Below are positions 51,408 through 59,219 of a DNA stretch of 64,000 nt, piece after piece (position 1 is the stretch's first letter; every line of letters begins with the position of its first letter). A program made the position numbers and the translations under genes. Source of the DNA: Berkiella sp964594635 (GTDB taxonomy: Bacteria > Pseudomonadota > Gammaproteobacteria > Berkiellales > Berkiellaceae); contig CAZQMV010000007.1 in the NCBI GenBank assembly GCA_964594635.1, positions 83,252 to 147,251 on the forward strand. The letters are read 5' to 3'. The notes under the pieces were generated by a model that searched no databases, was not told where the DNA came from, and saw only the letters and a program-made list of their open reading frames with translations.

Positions 51408-52796
51408 TTAACCCTCTTCGCTTAGATCAACATCTGACAAGAATAAAAGCCCAATTCCTGTGCCTTGATCGACATATACCGTATAAGGCGTGTTAAAAAT
51501 AGGTTTAACTTGCGCTGCCCATGCCGTACCTACCTCACCTAAAGCCGCAAGGAATTTCTCTTTGTTGTCTAAAGGCGGCGTGGTGGTGGTGGTGGTGCCT
51601 GTTAATGGTGATGTTGTTGTTGTCCCTTGGTTGGTAATCGCTTTACCGTAGCCTGAAATGAAAGAGGACGCAAACAATGAGCCATATCGCAAGAAATAAT
51701 GATGATCAACGTCAGATGCCAGAGCTGTTCTTGCAGTATCTGGATCAATCGCCACAGCTTGTACTGTGATAGATTTGGTCCGTTTTGGTAGTGATAAAGT
51801 GCTAAATTGCATAATCACTGATTCTTGATAATCAGCATGTGTAAATGCGCCAACGACGCGGCCACCTGAATATTTTCCACTCACAACAGTTGCTAAAATA
51901 GGACCTTTTTCATCGCTGTTAACGGCGGTATCAAGCACAGCAAACAGAACAGTGCCCGCTTTGATAACTTGTTTGGGTTTTTTAATTTCACCAACAACTC
52001 GATTACCAATGATCCGCGTGGGTGTTTGACTACCAGATGAACTTTGATTTTGAGAATTGATAACTGTCGTTGTCCCGGTGTTCGGTTTGTATGGTTTAGA
52101 AGCTAATTCACCTTGAACGTAAGATTGGACAGGGAATTTGGTCCATTCATTATAAGCGCCTTGGCTATAAGATTTCATTTGAGCAGAGATCGCTTTTACG
52201 GAAGCATCGTAATTTTTTTGATCCAGCTCTGCTTGACGTCTTTGGCGATCTAATTCATCTCTACGTTCTTTTTCAATTCGTTGTTTTTCAAGTCGGTCGC
52301 GCTGTTCTTTGATCCGTGCTTCTTGTTCTTCAATTTCACGTTCGCGCAATGATTTACCAACAAAACCCGCATTGGCTAAGCTTCCTTCTTCAGCTTGGCC
52401 AAATTGTAATTTATTGGATGTACCTTGTTGTTGATTTTTAAGAGCGCTTTCTAATGAGTTTGCTCCTGATCTAGCATCATCATCGGACACTGCACCAATA
52501 ATAGTCGGAATGGCACTGGTTTTTTTCTTTAAAGCTTCATCTGAACGCTTTTTATTATCAGCAACTTGTAGCTCTTTATATTGTTCTGATACCACGCTGC
52601 CAGGGGTTGCTCTAATTTGTGGGGGCACACCAACGGCTTGAGAGCCTTGTTTAGCAAGAACGTCTTCGGTTTCACTGTTGCTACGCATAATTGCAATGCC
52701 TACCCCAATGACAATAACGGCACCGAATAAGATAACAAAGGTACGCGTCTTAGCGTTTGTTAACCCTGCGAGCAAATTGGACGGTTTTTTTGCCAT
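51408..52796 (-). CDS. icmE: Dot/Icm protein IcmE/DotG, compact form
   Basis: VirB10-like core component that spans the envelope. From the ATG at 52796 it has 462 residues: one N-terminal TM (TRTFVILFGAVIVIGVGIAI), a periplasmic part, a charged coiled-coil segment (REIEEQEARIKEQRDRLEKQ), and the C-terminal VirB10-type domain (GTVLFAVLDTAVNSDEKGPI, then YSGGRVVGAFTHAD). The Legionella protein (1048 residues) has a long stretch of pentapeptide-type repeats between; it is absent. Two Thr-rich stretches (GTTTTTTPP) are present. It begins 4 bases after the icmK stop. Confidence 0.9.
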   Translation of the reverse strand: MAKKPSNLLAGLTNAKTRTFVILFGAVIVIGVGIAIMRSNSETEDVLAKQGSQAVGVPPQIRATPGSVVSEQYKELQVADNKKRSDEALKKKTSAIPTIIGAVSDDDARSGANSLESALKNQQQGTSNKLQFGQAEEGSLANAGFVGKSLREREIEEQEARIKEQRDRLEKQRIEKERRDELDRQRRQAELDQKNYDASVKAISAQMKSYSQGAYNEWTKFPVQSYVQGELASKPYKPNTGTTTVINSQNQSSSGSQTPTRIIGNRVVGEIKKPKQVIKAGTVLFAVLDTAVNSDEKGPILATVVSGKYSGGRVVGAFTHADYQESVIMQFSTLSLPKRTKSITVQAVAIDPDTARTALASDVDHHYFLRYGSLFASSFISGYGKAITNQGTTTTSPLTGTTTTTTPPLDNKEKFLAALGEVGTAWAAQVKPIFNTPYTVYVDQGTGIGLLFLSDVDLSEEG

Positions 52797-52800
52797 AACT

Positions 52801-53967
52801 TTATAACCCTGAAAGTTTAATGTCGATGGTTTTACCATTTTGCGATGCTAGAATTGAAGGCGTTAGCATCAGCTCATATACGTGTGTGCCATCAGGACTT
52901 GACACAGAAGCAACCCAAGCAGGGGAGAGAACAGTTAACTTAGTCCTAAAATAAATCTTATTATCAACTTTCCACGCTTCAGCGGGTCCGCCGGATATAT
53001 GTAATTTAATACTACCACGCGGGGGCACGCCGTCTAAAATATTCATAAGGAGTGGATTTACACTAGCGGAAGTAGGCGCATCAATCACAACAGGTTTTGC
53101 ATCTGGACCACGACCGGCAACTTGAAGATCCACTCTAAAATCCACATTCTTTTGACCTGAAACCAAAGTCAGCATCACGGGAGTATCTAAGCCCCATAAA
53201 CGAACGGCTAAGTTACCATGCGCGTAAGGCTTCATGCTTTGGATAAAAATGGTATGGCCTTTATGATCCCATTGAATATTAAAAGTTTGGGGATCGCCAA
53301 TGCTATAGGCGGTTAATGGCCATGCAGCGCCAGATGAATCAGAGAAATTAATCGATGTCACAAAACCAGCAGCTAATCGAATAACAGGGGTTTCGCTTCC
53401 CGGTTCTATACTCACTCGCTCTGAGCGAATCGTAGGTGTAGGTGATGCATTCGGTGGAGTTGCTTTCGCTTGTAATGTTTTATCGAAATATTTATGAATT
53501 CGCGTGATCTGATCGGGGCTCATTGGTAATACATCGTCAATTAACATCCCAAATGCTTGATCGCGTTGTAGTTCAGCAGCTGATTTTTGTGGTTGACCAG
53601 GAGCAGCAGGTGCTTCTCGATCTAAGATTATTGGCTTGGCAACAGCTACTGGCTCTGTTGGTGCGGGTGGCACTTGAGATTGTTGAAAGCTTTTCGCAAT
53701 GGCTTGTAATTGTTCGGGATTCAAGTTTTTAGCTTGCTGCAACAGTTGTTTTGATTGCTCAGGCGATAACGTACTTAAATCTTGTGGAATGTTGGCTGGT
53801 AATGTTCCAGCTGAAGGCACAGTTGGACTCGCAGGAGCCGGCGCTTGCGCTGGAGGCGTAGGTCCAGGGGGTGGACTGCCAGCACCACCAACCAAAGCTG
53901 CTTCTACTGGCGGTGTCGCCATGAGAAGCATTAATGTGCAGAGCCTAATTGTTTGTTTCATCTTCAT
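52801..53967 (-). CDS. icmK: Dot/Icm protein IcmK/DotH
   Basis: Outer-membrane core component of the type IVB channel, dependent on lipoproteins DotC and DotD. 388 residues with a signal peptide (MKMKQTIRLCTLMLLMATPP), a Pro-rich N-terminal part (GSPPPGPTPPAQAPAPAS), and a conserved C-terminal domain (SERVSIEPGSETPVIRLAAG, SSGAAWPLTAYSIGDP). Slightly longer than Legionella DotH (about 360), the excess lying in the Pro-rich part. Confidence 0.93.
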   Translation of the reverse strand: MKMKQTIRLCTLMLLMATPPVEAALVGGAGSPPPGPTPPAQAPAPASPTVPSAGTLPANIPQDLSTLSPEQSKQLLQQAKNLNPEQLQAIAKSFQQSQVPPAPTEPVAVAKPIILDREAPAAPGQPQKSAAELQRDQAFGMLIDDVLPMSPDQITRIHKYFDKTLQAKATPPNASPTPTIRSERVSIEPGSETPVIRLAAGFVTSINFSDSSGAAWPLTAYSIGDPQTFNIQWDHKGHTIFIQSMKPYAHGNLAVRLWGLDTPVMLTLVSGQKNVDFRVDLQVAGRGPDAKPVVIDAPTSASVNPLLMNILDGVPPRGSIKLHISGGPAEAWKVDNKIYFRTKLTVLSPAWVASVSSPDGTHVYELMLTPSILASQNGKTIDIKLSGL

Positions 53968-54012
53968 TCTTACCCATTATTGATTCGAGTATAGGCACCT
54001 AACAAGTTAGCA

Positions 54013-54750
54013 TTAACGATTTTCAGTTACAACGAAAGAGGCTATCGCGACTCCCTTAGGTGATTCTAACGTTGAAACACGCGTGATCACCATGGTGAGT
54101 ATAATTCGCTGGCTAAAGCGCTCGTTTGCACTGCGATATTCTAATTGCATTGGCAATTGAACTGTCCAACTATAAACACCTGTCGCTGAGCCATCATTGA
54201 TTATTCCCTGTTTTAATATCACAGGAGCGCCGGTAGGGGTTGCAGAAACTACCATTTGCTTTGATTGAACCGCATCTAAGTTGTTAGAGTCTTTGAGTGC
54301 TTTTAAAAAATATTGATAACCCGTTTTGGTAAAATAAATACGAATGTCTTGTAAGGCTTTACGGAAATTAACAAAGTTAAAAGTGTAACAAGCCTGGGCT
54401 GAATCTGTTGCCCATTGTAACAAGGCATTAGGCGTTAAACCGGGTTCGCTTAAGGGAATAAGGGGGATAAGCTTACCATCGTAAGTGGTTGCAAAATATT
54501 GTGGGAGAGGTTGGTGACTTCTTTCATAAAATCCCCAATACGTTAATGCGCCAGCTAAGCCAATTAACCCTAAGCAAACCAGCATTAAACGGCGATAATT
54601 ATCGCGATAAAAATTATTCCGTAAGATAACCAGCTCTAATGCTCCAGTGTATTTTTTAGCCGCAGCAGGGTTTGTTGTTGCCGCTGCTGTGGGCGCCGCG
54701 CCTTCTTTTGCTTTTTTTACGCCAGTTGATTTGCTGTTATCCATTACCAT
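54013..54750 (-). CDS. icmL: Dot/Icm protein IcmL/DotI
   Basis: Inner-membrane protein with a single TM (LMLVCLGLIGLAGALTYWGF, near 60-78) and a periplasmic VirB8-like domain: QYFATTYDGKLIPLIPLSEP, then YTFNFVNFRKALQDIRIYFT, and the closing QRIILTMVITRVSTLESPKG. 245 residues. A basic N-terminal tail rich in Ala is present. The next gene upstream is a second homologue. Of the two, this one directly precedes icmK, where icmL is found in Legionella. Confidence 0.9.
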   Translation of the reverse strand: MVMDNSKSTGVKKAKEGAAPTAAATTNPAAAKKYTGALELVILRNNFYRDNYRRLMLVCLGLIGLAGALTYWGFYERSHQPLPQYFATTYDGKLIPLIPLSEPGLTPNALLQWATDSAQACYTFNFVNFRKALQDIRIYFTKTGYQYFLKALKDSNNLDAVQSKQMVVSATPTGAPVILKQGIINDGSATGVYSWTVQLPMQLEYRSANERFSQRIILTMVITRVSTLESPKGVAIASFVVTENR

Positions 54751-54796
54751 TCATTCCCGCCAATTTCTTGATGATATACCGCACAATCCATTCTGC

Positions 54797-55504
54797 TTAT
54801 CTACCTAGTTCTGTAACGATGAAAGAGGCGATGCCAATGCCAGTTACTGACTCTGACGAAGGCACACGCGTGATCAACAGCGTTAAGAGGATCCGCGATT
54901 GGACTTGTTCTCCTGCGCTTTGATAAGTTAATAACATAGGAAACTGCACTTGCCAAGCGTAATAGCCTGATTCGAGTATGGCTTCTTTCAATACCACTGG
55001 GGTATCGGTGACCACCGCCGAAACAACAAGTCGCTTTTTAATAATGGCATTAATGATTCCGGCGTTGTTGATAGCTTCTTTAAAGTTATCGTAGCCTGCT
55101 TGAGTAAAAAACACTCGGGAGTTTCTAAAGACTTCTTGGTAATTATTAAAATTGAGCGTATAGACCGTCGTTGCTGCTTCCGATGCCCATTCTAAAAGTG
55201 CTTGTGTGGTTAAATTAGGGGCTCTTAGGGCTCGTAAGCGGACTACTTGTTCATCTGCCATCACGGCAAAGAAGGTTGGGGTATCTTTATGCGTTCGAGC
55301 AAAAAAATCCCAGGCGAACAACAAATAAATTATGCCCATCAACGTTAATGACACATAAATCAAAGTGGCATAGAGGGAATCGCCCTTGAGCATCTTGCGG
55401 GAGAAAATAACATTTTGCCCAGGTTTATGAGGCTGTGCTGGATGGGGCGATTTTGGTTCAGGTGAAATGGGTTTGTGTCCTGAATCAGAAGCGCTTGAGG
55501 TCAT
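54797..55504 (-). CDS. Second IcmL/DotI-type protein (IcmL.1 or full-length DotJ)
   Basis: 235 residues with the same plan as IcmL: one TM (LYATLIYVSLTLMGIIYLLF), then FFAVMADEQVVRLRALRAPN, TVYTLNFNNYQEVFRNSRVF, and LLTLLITRVPSSESVTGIGI. In Legionella the gene before icmL is icmM/dotJ, a short version without most of the periplasmic domain; Coxiella has two full-length copies. This one has the full domain. It probably pairs with IcmL in the inner membrane. Confidence 0.85.
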   Translation of the reverse strand: MTSSASDSGHKPISPEPKSPHPAQPHKPGQNVIFSRKMLKGDSLYATLIYVSLTLMGIIYLLFAWDFFARTHKDTPTFFAVMADEQVVRLRALRAPNLTTQALLEWASEAATTVYTLNFNNYQEVFRNSRVFFTQAGYDNFKEAINNAGIINAIIKKRLVVSAVVTDTPVVLKEAILESGYYAWQVQFPMLLTYQSAGEQVQSRILLTLLITRVPSSESVTGIGIASFIVTELGR

Positions 55505-55607
55505 TTACTCAATATCCTTTTGGTAAACTAAGTTCAGCCTATATTACATCTTATAAGATACCACTAATAAATTTAGTATAACATCGAAAATTCACAGTAC
55601 CTACAAA

Positions 55608-55874
55608 TCATCTTTTATTGACGTAAGTCCAAGATCTGGCTGAACGAACGTTTCCTGCAGAAAATGCTCTGATCCATCGTATAAACACGGGCATACTAAA
55701 GCCAAATTTATTTAAAAGCATAAAAAAGGCACAAACACCGCAGGCTAAGATGAATGTCCATAAGCGAATATGGAGTAAAAAAACAAAAAGAGGAATAGCG
55801 GAATAAGCATCTACAACAAAGAACATAGGTGTTCTCGCGGAATCTCGCCAATGGGCAGTATCTGGGTGACGCAT
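55608..55874 (-). CDS. icmT: Dot/Icm protein IcmT
   Basis: 88-residue inner-membrane protein, with IcmT features: HWRDSARTPMFFVVDAYSAI, LFVFLLHIRLWTFILACGVC, the closing CAFFMLLNKFGFSMPVFIRW and RSARSWTYVNKR. Length matches Legionella (86). The ATG at 55874 has GGGAGAG 8 bases before it, and dispersed repeat copy C ends just upstream at 55887. In Legionella icmT starts the icmTSRQPO operon; here icmS-P-O are on the other strand. Confidence 0.93.
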   Translation of the reverse strand: MRHPDTAHWRDSARTPMFFVVDAYSAIPLFVFLLHIRLWTFILACGVCAFFMLLNKFGFSMPVFIRWIRAFSAGNVRSARSWTYVNKR

Positions 55875-55886
55875 ATATTCTCTCCC

Positions 55887-56011
55887 GCTCTTCGCATTCG
55901 AATTTTATGCTTTGTTGCCTTCGCCCATCTCGCAATAGTCATGTACTAAAAGTACACTCCTATTACTCGAGGGCTAGGCGCCTCGCCTAAAAATCGACTG
56001 CTGTGAGCTTA
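55887..56011. repeat. Dispersed ~125 bp palindromic element, copy C
   Basis: Starts GCTCTTCGCATTCGAATTTT, contains TTGTTGCCTTCG, hairpin TGTACTaaaAGTACA, CTAGGCGCCTCGCCTAAAAA, and ends CTGCTGTGAGCTTA. Ends are imperfect inverted repeats. A second start (GCTCTTCGCATTCGAATG) follows at 56017-56034, so this copy is flanked by a direct repeat. It separates dotB from icmT in the minus-strand secretion gene block. Confidence 0.8.
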
Positions 56012-56064
56012 AAATGGCTCTTCGCATTCGAATGTTACGATTGCTATGAGTTTTATTTAGTTAA

Positions 56065-57207
56065 TTAATGTACGCCCGCATCTCGATCGGCATTTTTAGA
56101 GCCTTGTGCCATCAAGTTATAGGTGCGTTCAGAAATTCTGCCTTCATCAAATTTTTTCTTAGCATCCATTAACATGGTTTGACCACGTTCTTTTAACAAC
56201 TGTCTGGTTTTGTTCGCTAACATTTCAACTTCCGTGTTCACTAAAATGTCTCGAATTTCTTCATCAAATATTAAGTATTCTCGCAGCGCAACACGTTTAA
56301 GATCGACAGTTGGAACGAGTTTTTGCCAGATAACCATCCGTAGTGTTTCTAAAATATCGAGTGCGCGACCATGTCGCTCTTCTGATGGGAAGGTTGAAAT
56401 CATTCGTCGCACGCAATCTGCTACGCCATTACTATGCAAAGTGGTATAAACAGGGTGGCCAGTGAGCGCTGCATCAATCACCGCTGCAATGGTTTCTGCA
56501 TCACGCGCTTCACCCACCAGAATTAACCCCGGTTTACGACGTAAGGCATTACGTACGCCGTCAGCAAAAGTTGGTAGATGCTTCGGAATTTCCGTTTGAC
56601 TAATGATAGAAGATGGTTTTGGCACCGCATCATAAACAAACTCAATTGGTGCTTCATAAGTCACAATTTTACGATTGGCATCTTCTTGGCTCATGATTTC
56701 ACGAATGATACCGGCAAGGAGCGTACTTTTACCAGAACCGGTTGAACCCGTGACTACCACGGTGCCTTGCATGGGAGCCATATTGGCTCTAATAATCTCA
56801 TCGACATCCATCGTATCTAAAGAGGGTGGTTCTGCAGGAATGGTACGGCAAGTGATTTGAATGCCATCATGACCTTCTACTTGGCAAGCTGTACCATTAA
56901 TACGAAAACGAAATCGCTGTCCTCTTTCAGGGCGCACTTCAAAGTGCGTATCAACGTCTCTGCCTGAGGATACCTGGGTTGTACCATTGGGACCATAAAT
57001 GGCATTGAGCATTTCCCCAACTTCTGTTTGTGACATTTTACGTGCGGTGATGGGATAAAGGCGGCCATAGATTTCCGCTAAAATCTGCGAATCGGTTTGA
57101 ATGGTAATATCAGAAGCGTTATTCGCAGTACAGTGCAAAAGCACGCGTTCCATATCTTTGATAGTGAAACGCGCAGGTTCATCCGGTAGCAAATAATCTT
57201 TGTTCAT
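56065..57207 (-). CDS. dotB: Dot/Icm ATPase DotB
   Basis: VirB11/PilT-type hexameric ATPase that docks on DotO at the channel base. 380 residues: N-terminal PAS-like domain, Walker A (VTGSTGSGKSTLLAGIIREI), Asp box (KIVTYEAPIEFVYDA), Walker B (KPGLILVGEARDAETIAAVI) and His box (TGHPVYTTLHSNGVAD). Legionella DotB is 377. It lies 4 bases after dotC. The copy-C repeat follows it and may isolate it from icmT. Confidence 0.96.
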   Translation of the reverse strand: MNKDYLLPDEPARFTIKDMERVLLHCTANNASDITIQTDSQILAEIYGRLYPITARKMSQTEVGEMLNAIYGPNGTTQVSSGRDVDTHFEVRPERGQRFRFRINGTACQVEGHDGIQITCRTIPAEPPSLDTMDVDEIIRANMAPMQGTVVVTGSTGSGKSTLLAGIIREIMSQEDANRKIVTYEAPIEFVYDAVPKPSSIISQTEIPKHLPTFADGVRNALRRKPGLILVGEARDAETIAAVIDAALTGHPVYTTLHSNGVADCVRRMISTFPSEERHGRALDILETLRMVIWQKLVPTVDLKRVALREYLIFDEEIRDILVNTEVEMLANKTRQLLKERGQTMLMDAKKKFDEGRISERTYNLMAQGSKNADRDAGVH

Positions 57208-57211
57208 ACGA

Positions 57212-58030
57212 TTACCTGTTTTCGGGGGTAATTAGCGTATTCCATTCATTACCCGCGGTAATAAATTGTGGTAACGCAGTAATCCTTAACTTGCGATCAT
57301 TGATGGCCATCTTCGACTCGCCATTCGTGATGCCAAAATTCACTTCAGCAACATAAGGCAAGCTTACCATATTTTGTGCTAGTAAAGTGCGGTACCGCAC
57401 CATACCTTCATAATCTCGTTTTAAACGCCCCAAGCTTTCAGCGAAAATCACATCCGCTTGCGTTAAACCCGCTTGCCAGCCTTCATCGATGTATCGATCC
57501 CACACTTCTTTTTCTGAATCTGTGCGTGGTAGCAAAGAAGTATCAGGTATATCAGGATCTTTATAGGTCAGTAATAAATATTCACGCCAAGTGGGTGGCA
57601 TGGTCACAAAGCGTGCTTGTGAATAGATAGAGTAGGTTCTATCAGCCAACCGGATCTCTTCATCTGATAATTGATCCAGCGCCAAACGTCCTTCAATTAA
57701 AACAGGTGGAAGCACGTTATGATCAAGTAGCAATGCATGAAAATTATAGATGAGATCGAGCTGTCTTTCGTGACGGTAGGTAATGGCATTAATTTGCTTT
57801 GCGCGCCAGGCAAGGCCCGCACGAGCACCCGTACTTAATGCAGCTTCTCTTAAGGCTTGATAACGCAACCCCGTCATATTGGAGTTGTTTTTGCCCATAT
57901 TATTAGCAGAGTGATATTTATTCAGTGTCGAAGGGCCAGCGCCTGTTTGGACACCACCAGTGGGTCCAGAACAACTAACACAAACAGTAAAGGTGCCAAT
58001 TAAAAACATACTACCAAAGGACTGTTTCAT
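57212..58030 (-). CDS. dotC: Dot/Icm outer-membrane lipoprotein DotC
   Basis: With DotD it places DotH in the outer membrane. 272 residues; signal peptide with a non-canonical lipobox ending VCVSC at about residue 20, then the family's conserved SVGAQAGLAWRAK-like segment (STGARAGLAWRAKQIN), LLDHNVLPPVLIEGRLALDQ, LADRTYSIYSQARFVTMPPT, and LLAQNMVSLPYVAEVNFG. It is about 30 residues shorter at the C-terminus than Legionella DotC (about 303). Confidence 0.94.
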   Translation of the reverse strand: MKQSFGSMFLIGTFTVCVSCSGPTGGVQTGAGPSTLNKYHSANNMGKNNSNMTGLRYQALREAALSTGARAGLAWRAKQINAITYRHERQLDLIYNFHALLLDHNVLPPVLIEGRLALDQLSDEEIRLADRTYSIYSQARFVTMPPTWREYLLLTYKDPDIPDTSLLPRTDSEKEVWDRYIDEGWQAGLTQADVIFAESLGRLKRDYEGMVRYRTLLAQNMVSLPYVAEVNFGITNGESKMAINDRKLRITALPQFITAGNEWNTLITPENR

Positions 58031-58088
58031 GATAGTTCAGATTCCTCTTAATCCAATTAACACAAGAACCCATTCCATGCGTTCAGTG

Positions 58089-58565
58089 TCATGAAGTTCT
58101 ATACGAATCTAGTGCAGCGTAACGTAACTCAATGATTCGACTAGTCGGGTAAACGACCAAGTTTGCGCGCTTACCAGCTTGCAATCCGGCATCTTTGAGA
58201 ATATCTGCAATCATACGTTCCCGGGCAGAGAGCGTAATAATTAAAGGAATAGTCGGAATAGGTCCTAATACTTTCACGCGGTAGTTTGACAATTTACCAA
58301 CCCGCTCGAGTAAAGGCTCAATAGGGCCAGACCAATCTAAACTCGCTAATTCTCCCATACCACCTTGAGGCGTGATGAGGATATCCGTATTAATAGCATT
58401 TTTTGCATACACTTCCTGTGTTGCTGCTAATGCACGCAGCGAGTCCTCAACAGACATTGCTGATTTCATTAATTGATATTCCACGTCCGAAACTTGATAG
58501 GAAGCTTTGGGTGAGCAGCCAACCATGATGGCAGCAAGTGACAGGATGACCAGTGGTTTGTCCAT
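58089..58565 (-). CDS. dotD: Dot/Icm outer-membrane lipoprotein DotD
   Basis: Small outer-membrane lipoprotein of the Dot/Icm core complex (N0-like fold in Legionella). 158 residues; signal peptide with lipobox MVGC at residue 16 (LAAIMVGCSPKA), SLDWSGPIEPLLERVGKLSN and YRVKVLGPIPTIPLIITLSA. First gene of the dotD-dotC-dotB unit; the gap to dotC is 58 bases. Confidence 0.93.
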   Translation of the reverse strand: MDKPLVILSLAAIMVGCSPKASYQVSDVEYQLMKSAMSVEDSLRALAATQEVYAKNAINTDILITPQGGMGELASLDWSGPIEPLLERVGKLSNYRVKVLGPIPTIPLIITLSARERMIADILKDAGLQAGKRANLVVYPTSRIIELRYAALDSYRTS

Positions 58566-58860
58566 AATACCTCTTAGCCAATAGTAGTTAAGCGCCTAGG
58601 GCGCAAAATGTGATACTGGAATTGATTATAACTATATTCACGCGGATATGCAGCGGTTTTTTGTAAACAGTTATTTTATCGTGGTAAGAAAAGTGTTGGT
58701 TAACTATGATAGAATGATGATAAATTATTCTTAATAGTAGCTGTGATTAAGAGTAAGGGATGACAATATACCAAACATGGTAGTTAGTGCATTTGTATAA
58801 TTAACGAACGTAATATAGTATGCGGTCGACTAGCTAGGATGTAGCTGTAGGGGTAAATGA
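58566..58860. promoter_or_regulatory. Divergent promoter region between dotD and icmS
   Basis: AT-rich 295 bases that must drive dotD-dotC-dotB leftward and icmS-icmP-icmO rightward. TATAAT on the minus strand (58625-58630) could be a -10 for dotD. CTTAAT (58730-58735) and ATTAAG (58746-58751) are inverted half-sites resembling the CTTAAT core of the Legionella PmrA box, but the known box is a direct repeat, so I call this only suggestive. Confidence 0.4.
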
Positions 58861-59205
58861 ATGTCAGCCAATATTGCCTTACAAATTGCCAATGTTGCCA
58901 GAGTGCTACGTTGCAACTTTACATTGCGTGATCAACCTATCTCTATCGAACAAGTTTTTACAGAAACAGGTTTATTACCCGCGATTCTAAGACGTGCTGA
59001 TCAGCTTTGTTCATTTTGCTTGGGCTACGGCTTAGGAGTGAGTTTCGAAGAATCGCAAGGTGCGATGTTAGGAGTCAGGGTTAAGTTTGACGATGCAACG
59101 CCAAATTCATTGCGAATATTGTGTGTTGCAGACGTGTTGATTGAGCTTATGCAACATGCCCCTTCTCGAGATGTCACACCCCTAGATGACTTAATGTACG
59201 ATTAA
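58861..59205 (+). CDS. icmS: Dot/Icm adaptor protein IcmS
   Basis: Cytoplasmic chaperone/adaptor that binds effectors with IcmW and the DotL complex. 114 residues, as in Legionella, with matching phrases: EQVFTETGLLPAILRRADQL, CSFCLGYGLGVSFEESQGAM and the C-terminal PSRDVTPLDDLMYD. It starts the plus-strand icmS-icmP-icmO unit; in Legionella icmR and icmQ would follow, but icmP does here. Confidence 0.96.
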   Translation: MSANIALQIANVARVLRCNFTLRDQPISIEQVFTETGLLPAILRRADQLCSFCLGYGLGVSFEESQGAMLGVRVKFDDATPNSLRILCVADVLIELMQHAPSRDVTPLDDLMYD

Positions 59206-59219
59206 GGCGGAGAAAAGAT

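Noticed and set aside
58730..58751. PmrA binding site in the dotD-icmS spacer
   Set aside because: Half-sites are inverted rather than direct repeats and spacing differs from the known Legionella box.
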